The notes under the pieces were generated by a model. That model saw nothing but the letters and a program-made list of their open reading frames with translations. It was not told the DNA's origin and made no database searches. Positions 10,540 to 17,277 of a DNA stretch of 64,000 nucleotides are shown here, in pieces. The stretch is from NCBI RefSeq assembly GCF_003252725.1, contig NZ_QEPO01000001.1:124001-188000 (forward strand), in the 5' to 3' direction. Origin of the DNA: Haemophilus parainfluenzae (GTDB lineage: Bacteria > Pseudomonadota > Gammaproteobacteria > Enterobacterales > Pasteurellaceae). The position numbers and the translations under genes were made by a program. Within the stretch, counting starts at the first letter, position 1, and each line of letters starts with the position of its first letter.

Positions 10540-10558
10540 GGAATAAAACAGAATAAAC

Positions 10559-10644
10559 GCTCTGGTGGTGGAATTGGTAGACACGCTATCTTGAGGGGGT
10601 AGTGGCCGCAGGCCGTGCGAGTTCAAGTCTCGCCCAGAGCACCA
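10559..10644 (+). tRNA. tRNA-Leu (anticodon GAG)
   Basis: This is an 86-nt class II tRNA. The acceptor GCTCTGG pairs with CCAGAGC, the anticodon loop is TTGAGGG, there is a long variable arm, and the 3' end is ACCA. It sits 20 nt after secG and is probably processed from the secG transcript. Confidence 0.97.
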
Positions 10645-10650
10645 ATTATA

Positions 10651-10678
10651 AACCGACTTAATTAAGTCGGTTTTTTTT
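10651..10678 (+). terminator. Terminator after tRNA-Leu
   Basis: AACCGACTTA and TAAGTCGGTT form a near-continuous palindrome followed by eight T residues. Confidence 0.93.
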
Positions 10679-10771
10679 CGCCTAAAATTTGCTTGAATAG
10701 CTAGTTATTATCCCCTGTTTTGGTTACAATCTGTCGATTTTCTTTTTCTAGAAACCCATTAGGAGAGCACT

Positions 10772-12193
10772 ATGAACTTCCCTCAAATCGCCCAGCAAGT
10801 GATTGATAAGCTTGGTGGCAAAGAAAACATCGCAACAGCAGCACATTGTGCAACGCGTTTACGTATTGTGCTAAACGATGAAAGCAAAGTGGACAAAGAA
10901 GGTATTGATAACATTGAAGGCGTGAAAGGGCAGTTTGCTGTCGCCGGTCAATATCAAATTATCTTTGGTTCAGGTACGGTGAATAAAGTCCATGCTGAAC
11001 TTACCAAATTGCTTGGTATTGGCGATGTGAGCAAAGCCGAAGTGGCAGAAGCAGCGTCAGGTAATCAAAACTTATTGCAACGTTTGGTGAAAGGCTTAGC
11101 GGATATTTTCGTGCCAATCATTCCGGCAATCGTAGCTGGCGGTTTGTTAATGGGTATTCACTCCATGCTTACAGCGAAAGGTTTCTTCGTTGACGAGTTA
11201 AGCGTGATTGATATGCACCCAGGTCTTGCAGATTTGGTGGACTTCATTAATACCATCGCGAACGCACCGTTTGTGTTCTTACCGGTATTACTTGGTTTCT
11301 CTGCAACCCGTAAATTCGGCGGTAACCCATTCTTAGGGGCAGCGCTTGGGATGTTGTTGGTTCACCCTGCATTAGCAGACGGTTGGAACTACGCATTAAC
11401 CCTTGCGCAAGGCAAAATCCAATACTGGAATGTATTCGGTCTTGAAATTGAAAAAGTCGGCTATCAAGGCACGGTTATCCCAACATTAGTTTCTGCTTGG
11501 GTATTAGCAACCTTAGAAAAAACCTTCCGTAAGTTTGTGCCTTCTTACTTAGATAATCTCATTACCCCATTATTCTCGCTCTTTATTGCAGGCTTCTTAG
11601 CATTTACCGTAATCGGTCCAATCGGCCGTGAAGCGGGTTCATTAATTGCATCAGGCTTAACTTGGTTATATGACACCTTAGGCTTCGTTGGTGGTGCAAT
11701 CTTCGGGGCATTCTATGCACCAATCGTGATTACCGGTATGCACCAAACCTTCATTGCAGTTGAAACACAATTATTAGCTGAAATGGCAAATACAGGCGGT
11801 ACATTCATTTTCCCAATCGCCGCAATGTCAAACATCGCACAAGGTGCGGCCTGTTTAGGTGTGGCAGTGGCATTAAAAGATCCAAAAGTACGCGGTTTAG
11901 CGGTGCCATCTGGTATCTCTGCATTATTAGGGATTACTGAACCTGCAATGTTCGGGGTGAACTTACGCTATCGTCAGGCTTTCTTTGCGGCGATGATTGG
12001 TTCAGGCTTATCAAGTGCCTTTATCGCATTCTTCAATGTAAAAGCCATTGCATTAGGTGCTGCAGGTTTCTTGGGTATTCCATCTATCAAACCAGATAGT
12101 CTTGCAATGTACAGCATCGGTATGGTGATTTCATTTGTAGTGGCATTCACGCTTTCTGTCATTTTTGTGAAACGCGCACAAGCAAAAGCATAA
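10772..12193 (+). CDS. scrA: PTS EIIBC permease, sucrose/trehalose type (ScrA-like)
   Basis: This membrane permease imports and phosphorylates a sugar using phosphate from PEP. The N-terminal EIIB domain (1-90) has the phospho-accepting Cys26 in AAHCATRLR. The EIIC domain has about ten helices, GFSATRKFGGNP and the substrate-site motif GITEPAMFG. There is no EIIA domain, so it must borrow a separate IIA such as Crr. The sequence resembles enterobacterial ScrA more than TreB, but the family is close and the substrate is inferred. No hydrolase or regulator gene lies beside it. AGGAGAG precedes the ATG. Confidence 0.82.
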   Translation: MNFPQIAQQVIDKLGGKENIATAAHCATRLRIVLNDESKVDKEGIDNIEGVKGQFAVAGQYQIIFGSGTVNKVHAELTKLLGIGDVSKAEVAEAASGNQNLLQRLVKGLADIFVPIIPAIVAGGLLMGIHSMLTAKGFFVDELSVIDMHPGLADLVDFINTIANAPFVFLPVLLGFSATRKFGGNPFLGAALGMLLVHPALADGWNYALTLAQGKIQYWNVFGLEIEKVGYQGTVIPTLVSAWVLATLEKTFRKFVPSYLDNLITPLFSLFIAGFLAFTVIGPIGREAGSLIASGLTWLYDTLGFVGGAIFGAFYAPIVITGMHQTFIAVETQLLAEMANTGGTFIFPIAAMSNIAQGAACLGVAVALKDPKVRGLAVPSGISALLGITEPAMFGVNLRYRQAFFAAMIGSGLSSAFIAFFNVKAIALGAAGFLGIPSIKPDSLAMYSIGMVISFVVAFTLSVIFVKRAQAKA

Positions 12194-12207
12194 TCGAGAT
12201 ACAAAAG

Positions 12208-12238
12208 AAAAAGCACGAGTTTAACCTCGTGCTTTTTT
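12208..12238 (+). terminator. Terminator after the PTS gene
   Basis: AAAAAGCACGAG and CTCGTGCTTTTTT form a 12-bp stem with a 6-nt loop and a T run. The A run on the other side could also serve the minus strand. Confidence 0.9.
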
Positions 12239-12282
12239 GTTTGGAAAAATGCGTCTAAAAATGACCGCACTTTCAGTGAAAA

Positions 12283-12750
12283 TTAGCCTTCTCGACAGTT
12301 TAACCAGGTGCTTCTTATGCCTTGATTATTCTTGTAGTACACAGAATTATTTTCACGTGCGATTAAATCAACATAACTGCCATCAATCGGCTCATAAGAG
12401 CGATAAATCACTTCAAAGCGATTTCCACGTGCATTTAAGGTACGATTTTCCACATGATCAAACGGCACTGCTTTTCCACCGTCTAATTGGAAATAAATAC
12501 CAAAGTTATCTTTCATGCGACTTTCTCTTGAAAGCGGAAAGTAAGTGGTTAAATACGAACTTGCCCCCGTTTCTGAATTACGGCAAGAATAATAATAACG
12601 TTTGTAGTCTTTCGGATTGTTTAATTCCGCTTGGCTAATGTTATTTTTAAGGTATCGTGTTTTAACGGTTTTCTTTGGTTGTTGTGTTGTGGTACAAGCA
12701 AACAACCCTACGAATGCAGCCGTGAGTAATGCTATTTTAAATTTATTCAT
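12283..12750 (-). CDS. Hypothetical lipoprotein
   Basis: I do not recognise this protein. Starting at the ATG at 12750 gives 155 residues with a lipoprotein signal peptide (MNKFKIALLTAAFVGLFAC, lipid Cys19). The open frame runs 48 codons further upstream, but that extension has no signal-peptide logic. The mature part is polar and aromatic-rich, with Cys in YYYSCRNSE and in WLNCREG near the end, which could form a disulfide in the periplasm. It stands alone on the minus strand next to two other lipoprotein loci. Confidence 0.75.
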   Translation of the reverse strand: MNKFKIALLTAAFVGLFACTTTQQPKKTVKTRYLKNNISQAELNNPKDYKRYYYSCRNSETGASSYLTTYFPLSRESRMKDNFGIYFQLDGGKAVPFDHVENRTLNARGNRFEVIYRSYEPIDGSYVDLIARENNSVYYKNNQGIRSTWLNCREG

Positions 12751-12922
12751 TGATAAAGTTCCGAGAGTAGAGTGAATGAGAAAGGGAGTATAATAGCGGA
12801 AATTGGGGATAGTGCAATATACAAAGGGGAAAGTGCGGTGAGTTTTTGAAGTGTTTTTTAGTAAAATTTGGCACATGCCGCGAGCGTGCGCCATTATAAA
12901 GAAAATGAAATATGATAAGTAA

Positions 12923-13707
12923 CTACTTGCCCATAACAGGACCCGCCACGATCAACATAAGGTAGTAAATTGGTGCAGTAATGATGTCAAAGGCTTCTTT
13001 TGCTCTATATTTGGCTGATTCTTTCATCTTATCTTGTTTCTCTGATCGAATTTCTTCATCTGTTTTTAGACGATAATTATTAAGATATGCAGGTATTGGT
13101 ATAGAGCGTGAGGATTTTTTCAAAATTTCATCACGGTTATTCAATTTCACGATACGCCCATTGATTATTGGCTTCTCTACCCATCCCATATAAAGGGTAA
13201 TTTTGGTTCTAGGTCCACCTTTACATTCTGACGGTTCTTGGTGGAAAAAATCACTTATATGGCAATCACCGCCATCATAAAATACCTTCCAACGTTGCTC
13301 TAGTCCCTTTAGGCTTTGACGAAGCGTATTAAGGTATTTCATCGGTAATACTAACTCATAGTATACTTTAACAAGGTTATTACTACGGTCAGCAGCAAAG
13401 GAAAGCGCTAGATAAAATTTATCATCACTTCTATTGGATTTTAAAAGCTTTGTCATGTATTCAGGCTGGAATAAAGGTTGTAAATAAAGCGCATCAATGC
13501 CTGAAAGCTCATAATCTTCGTTATCACTCAGTAAATAAGTTTTATTATCCGGTGTTTTCACAATACTTCGAATCAATATTTTTTCATCTCCCAAGTGAGT
13601 CATATATAGGTGAAAGGGCGTCGTACTGTCGTAAGCAGGTGGCGTATTGTTACTAGAACAAGCTGCTAATAATAAGCAAAGCAAAGCAAAGAGATAATTT
13701 TTTTCAT
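12923..13707 (-). pseudogene. Lipoprotein gene, out of frame by a 5-bp repeat unit
   Basis: A paralogue of the next gene (13871-14650). The good start (ATG at 13707, GAGG upstream, codons for MKKIISLLC) runs into a stop a few codons after a (TTTGC)3 tract. The paralogue has (TTTGC)2 there. Removing one 5-nt unit would give MKKIISLLCLLLAACSSN, an intact signal peptide with lipobox LAAC joined to a 250-residue open frame. The only in-frame initiator left is a TTG at 13684 with no ribosome-binding site. So the gene is off, either by a fixed frameshift or by reversible repeat slippage. The rest of the frame is intact; function unknown. Confidence 0.75.
13676..13690 (-). repeat. Pentanucleotide tract (TTTGC)3 in a signal-peptide codon region
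   Basis: GCAAA occurs three times in a row on the plus strand. The paralogue has two copies at 14624-14633. The number of units decides the reading frame: 2 or 5 would be on, 3 is off. Confidence 0.85.
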
Positions 13708-13815
13708 AAGGGGCCTCACAAATATCTGGATTTAAAATGATTTTACTGAATAGAAAATTATTTTGCTATTTATCTTTTATAGGAATGGCTAAATGTCGAG
13801 AAAGTATGAAATGAA

Positions 13816-13851
13816 AGAAAAAATAGCACCAACACTTGGGGTGGTGCTATT
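13816..13851 (-). terminator. Terminator of the 13871-14650 lipoprotein gene (minus strand)
   Basis: AATAGCACCA and TGGTGCTATT form a 10-bp stem around a 10-nt loop, followed on the minus strand by TTTT. It lies 20 nt after the stop codon and separates this gene from the frameshifted paralogue. Confidence 0.8.
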
Positions 13852-13870
13852 GATAATAGTGTTCTTTGAA

Positions 13871-14650
13871 TTAGCCAATTCTGTCTTTGAAACCAAAGTA
13901 GATAACAGGCAGCCATATTGGTGCGGTAATAATCATTAGCGTATCTTTAACCCCGTCTTTAGCAGCCTCTTTTGTATCCTCCCATTTTTCTGAACGTTTT
14001 TCTTTATCTGTTTTTAGACGATAATTATATACATACGATCTTATTGCAATAGGAAGAGATGGATTTTTCAGAATATCATCTCGGTTACTTAGTTTTACGA
14101 TTTTCCCATTGAGTCTATCTTCTTGGGCATCTATTTCGAATACGAGTTGAGTTGGGCGTTCTTTTCCTTTGCAATCAGCAGGTGCTGGATAGAAGAAATC
14201 ATTTGTATTGCATCCCCCATCGTTGTAATAGTTAGTCCAGCGTGGTTTTAGCCCCTGAAGACTTTGGCGTAATGTTTTTATATGCTTAACTGGCATATTC
14301 AAACGATATTTTAACTGGACATTATTATGGCTACGATCAGCATAAATACCGATGCTAAGGTCGTAATTTTTGTCTTCTTTTTTTAACATTGGTGTGATGT
14401 ATTCAGGTTGTAACAAAGGTCGAAGATATTCTATTTCAGCCCCTGAAAACTCGTAATCTTCGGTATCACCAAGTAAGTAAATTTTGTTATCTGGGGTTTT
14501 GATAATATCTCGAATATACACAATATCATCACTGATATGCCGCAGTCCGGAAGATTCTGAAATGTATGTGATTTCTTCAGGAGAAGATGAAGCCTTGTTA
14601 CTAGAACAAGCAGCTAATACTAAGCAAAGCAAAGAGATAATTTTTTTCAT
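13871..14650 (-). CDS. Hypothetical lipoprotein, paralogue of the 12923-13707 locus
   Basis: This 259-residue lipoprotein has the signal MKKIISLLCLVLAAC (lipid Cys15) and AAGGAA upstream of the ATG. It shares its layout with the neighbouring locus: IIKTPDNKIYLL..DTEDYEFSG, LRPLLQPEY, LRQSLQGL.RW, a Cys-rich GGCN..DFF stretch, and a hydrophobic C terminus (MIITAPIWLPVIYFGF). I recognise no domain with a known function. It lies 31 nt downstream of the reverse transcriptase on the same strand with no terminator between, so it may be read through from the retron. Confidence 0.8.
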   Translation of the reverse strand: MKKIISLLCLVLAACSSNKASSSPEEITYISESSGLRHISDDIVYIRDIIKTPDNKIYLLGDTEDYEFSGAEIEYLRPLLQPEYITPMLKKEDKNYDLSIGIYADRSHNNVQLKYRLNMPVKHIKTLRQSLQGLKPRWTNYYNDGGCNTNDFFYPAPADCKGKERPTQLVFEIDAQEDRLNGKIVKLSNRDDILKNPSLPIAIRSYVYNYRLKTDKEKRSEKWEDTKEAAKDGVKDTLMIITAPIWLPVIYFGFKDRIG

Positions 14651-14681
14651 AGGGTTCCTTACAAGCAGTGGGATTTTTGGG

Positions 14682-15818
14682 TTAGTTTTGAATAAATATA
14701 TTTAATGGGTCTTCTATTTTTGAAAAGACATTATTCAAATATTTCCATCTTTCAAAGTCAACATCTTTAACGAATGCCATTAACCCTGAGATATGATTAT
14801 AAAATCCATATGGTGTATCAAAGTTCTCATGTTTAGCTGTTTCTATTAGTCCATATTTATTAGAAGCATATAAAAGACGCTCTATTCTTTTATATGTTTC
14901 TTTGGGAACTCTAGGTTTTTCTCCATCTACTAATAAACCAAGTACAATTTTTCTAGCTCCTGGACCTGCAATTCTAGTTTTTTTATTATTTATAATAAAT
15001 CCACTTTCTACGATGGTTTTTACAATATCTTTATGTATCGTAAATTTTTCTTTTCTTTTATCTAAATATGTCGAAAAGGTAATATCATCAGCGTATCTTG
15101 TATAAACAAGGTCATGTTTTTTTGCTAAATCAGTCAATAATGTGTCTAGCTCAAATGCAGCTAAATTACTAAGCATAGGACTAGTTGGAGCTCCCTGAGG
15201 TAATATGCCAAGTAGATGATTATTATAAAATTTATAATTTATACAATTGGAATAAGAATTTATGTAATTTTTTAGACATTTAGGCAGGCGTGTAGTCGTG
15301 CATATTCTTGCTAATTCAAAAGCTAAAAGAGAACGATAGCCCAGATTATAGAATATCTCATATACATTTTTTTCGTTTATTGTATAGAAAAAATCCTTTA
15401 AATCATATTGAAATAACCATTTTGCCCCGCAATGCTTTAAAGCACATCTTTTTACTCCTCCATTAGAGTGAAATGCAAAAGAAGCTGGGTGTGGTAGTGT
15501 TTTTTGTAGTATTTCAGAATTTATAAATTGCTGAACTTTAAATAGTTCTTTATTGACTTGATGAATATATCGGTATCCACCAGAACGCTTTCTAATAGAA
15601 AATATTCGATAATTAACCCTCTCTCTACGGCGCATAATTGTTTTTCTCAGGACGAGATAGTGTGTGCTAGTAATTTTTGATAAATGACGTAATGTAAAAA
15701 TTATAGGTAGATTTTGAGTCTGTAGATTCTGATAATAGCTAACTAGCTTTTTAGCTGAAACATCGCCAAGTTTAGAGGAAGCTTTATTAAATAGCTGGTG
15801 TGCAGAAAAAATTTCCAT
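14682..15818 (-). CDS. Retron-type reverse transcriptase
   Basis: The 378-residue protein carries the RT core motifs in order: a basic IRKRSGGYRYIH (about 75-86), the motif A aspartate in YDLKDFF (138-144), LPQGAPTSPMLSN (206-218), the catalytic TRYADD (240-245), NNKKTR (277-282) and VLGLLVDG (292-299). The short length and lack of extra domains fit bacterial retron RTs, not group II intron RTs. The minus-strand order effector, msr-msd RNA, RT supports this. The a2 arm of the RNA overlaps the start codon. The DNA is AT-rich and has no uptake signal. Retron RTs make a branched msDNA that guards an effector against phages. Confidence 0.93.
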   Translation of the reverse strand: MEIFSAHQLFNKASSKLGDVSAKKLVSYYQNLQTQNLPIIFTLRHLSKITSTHYLVLRKTIMRRRERVNYRIFSIRKRSGGYRYIHQVNKELFKVQQFINSEILQKTLPHPASFAFHSNGGVKRCALKHCGAKWLFQYDLKDFFYTINEKNVYEIFYNLGYRSLLAFELARICTTTRLPKCLKNYINSYSNCINYKFYNNHLLGILPQGAPTSPMLSNLAAFELDTLLTDLAKKHDLVYTRYADDITFSTYLDKRKEKFTIHKDIVKTIVESGFIINNKKTRIAGPGARKIVLGLLVDGEKPRVPKETYKRIERLLYASNKYGLIETAKHENFDTPYGFYNHISGLMAFVKDVDFERWKYLNNVFSKIEDPLNIFIQN

Positions 15819-16057
15819 TTACTTTTCCTTTTGGGTTCTCCCTCCCGTTCGAGGGGGGGAACCATCAACATCAATCCTATCCCGAGACATCGTAGGAAAA
15901 GCTAGGATTGATGCTGAAGGGCAGTCTAACTGCCATAACATAAGATTTATCCAGAGATATTTATCCAATATCCCCACCTATGAAACTAAAAGTTTCGCAG
16001 ATTCATCAATACTATCAACAATATTGATGGCTAAATGTTTTTTAATCCACACACCAG
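15795..16057 (-). ncRNA. Retron msr-msd RNA with a1/a2 arms
   Basis: Read on the minus strand. The a1 arm (16057-16032) has CTGGTGTG, AAAAAA and CATTTA. The a2 arm (15821-15795) has TAAATG, TTTTTT and CACACCAG, giving 20 paired bases with small internal loops. Directly after a1 comes GC, so the branching G is probably at 16031, as in the TTAGC context of Ec86. Then follow hairpins CATCAAT/ATTGATG (16004-16029), GAAACT/AGTTTC, GATATT/AATATC and GGCAGT/ACTGCC (15920-15934), a long 11-bp msd-like stem CATCAATCCTA/TAGGATTGATG (15869-15913), and a G/C-rich hairpin (15834-15863). The exact msr/msd border is inferred. Confidence 0.82.
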
Positions 16058-17232
16058 GATTTAGGAATATACATGTTATAGTCCCAAGATGGCAAGTTAA
16101 TATTTCTTTTTTTATAGAGAAAATCTAATCCTCTACATGTTAATCGAGTATTTTCATCTATTAATCCCATCTTTTTTATATGACTTAGCAAATTATTTGC
16201 ATATTTTACATCAACGGCAAGTCTTTGAGATATGCTGCTTGGTTTCTTAATTCCTCTTTTAATTAGTCTTAGAATATTCAAAAGTTCATCACTTATAGGG
16301 GCGGAGATATTAATTTCATCATTCATTTCAAGCAAATTTACAAGCCATGTTGGAACTGATCTTTGTGGCATTAATGGTTTCCAATTAGGTGCTTCAAACC
16401 ATATAATTCCTGGGGTATTATTAGGTACGCTATGATAAAAAATAATATTGGAGAATACTTTCCGATACCCTAATCTTGCCCAAGAGAGTATTTGGGTCTG
16501 ATTTTTACATAATTCTATGAGTTGCTCATAGTTTTTTCCCCAGCGAGAATTTATCCAGTTTTTATGGTAAACGAATTTGCTTGTAAATGTAATTTTAGAC
16601 AACTTTTTAATTTTATTTCCGGCTTTATCTTTTCCCCTAATATTCATAATTATTTTTTTTTCAGACTCGTGAAAACGAGAAAAGCTAACAATATGAATAT
16701 TAACCCAACCAAAATTCCACCAACTGAAAAATGTGGGGTGTTTTAACATTGAATTAATAAATTCAGATACTCTATCTCCACTACCGATGGAATCATCAAT
16801 TAGAATATAGTTTCTAACTTTTTTATCTTTAAGTTCATCTAGTGATGGATGGTCTAATAAAAATTTACTATTTTGGCGTACTAAATTAGATATTAATGAG
16901 TAAACTAGATCTTCACTTCCCTGAGATGTTCCAGGTCTATAAATAGCTTCTTTATTTTTTTCCCAATAATAAGGAGAGGTTGAGGTTTTTGGAATATTTA
17001 ATTTTCTAACAGAATACAGGGCAAAAGTAGATTCCTCATCTAAGAAAGATAAAATAGTCTGGCTCACCCATCTAGAATAATCATCACGAGAAATAAATTT
17101 CAAATGGCTTAATAATAATTTTGCTAAAGGCTGACTTCCTGCTGGAAATTGAGAAAGCCAGTCTTGAATTTCGGGGGATGAGTCTATTTTTGCTGGAGAT
17201 AAACTTTTAACGAATGATTTATTTTTAGTCAT
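16042..17232 (-). CDS. Retron effector candidate: phosphoribosyltransferase-like protein with winged helix
   Basis: The 396-residue protein has the motif YILIDDSIGSGDR (142-154), which resembles the PRPP-binding loop of type I phosphoribosyltransferases (two acids, then Gly/Ser-rich). It also has FYHSVPNNTPGIIW (265-278), a motif I associate with PRTase-like conflict proteins. Residues about 305-365 look like a winged helix (ELLNILRLIKRGIKKPSSISQRLAV). PRTase/HTH effectors are known for some retrons, for example that of Ec73. Its 3' end encodes the a1 arm of the retron RNA. It starts 45 nt after metH ends, on the same strand, with no terminator seen. The enzyme activity is not proven. Confidence 0.75.
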   Translation of the reverse strand: MTKNKSFVKSLSPAKIDSSPEIQDWLSQFPAGSQPLAKLLLSHLKFISRDDYSRWVSQTILSFLDEESTFALYSVRKLNIPKTSTSPYYWEKNKEAIYRPGTSQGSEDLVYSLISNLVRQNSKFLLDHPSLDELKDKKVRNYILIDDSIGSGDRVSEFINSMLKHPTFFSWWNFGWVNIHIVSFSRFHESEKKIIMNIRGKDKAGNKIKKLSKITFTSKFVYHKNWINSRWGKNYEQLIELCKNQTQILSWARLGYRKVFSNIIFYHSVPNNTPGIIWFEAPNWKPLMPQRSVPTWLVNLLEMNDEINISAPISDELLNILRLIKRGIKKPSSISQRLAVDVKYANNLLSHIKKMGLIDENTRLTCRGLDFLYKKRNINLPSWDYNMYIPKSWCVD

Positions 17233-17277
17233 AGTTTTATATCTTCATTATTTTTTTCTAGAGTTGGTAGTAAATAT

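Noticed and set aside
12237..12638. 133-codon open frame on the plus strand
   Set aside because: It lies antisense to the lipoprotein gene at 12283-12750, has no ribosome-binding site and no recognisable protein features.
13682..13684. TTG at 13684 as the real start of the lipoprotein
   Set aside because: It has no ribosome-binding site and would leave a signal peptide without its basic N terminus. The paralogue shows the proper start and the missing frame.
15834..15863. G/C-rich hairpin as a simple terminator of the effector gene
   Set aside because: No T run follows on the minus strand, and it sits inside the RNA bounded by the a1 and a2 arms, so it is better read as part of the msd.
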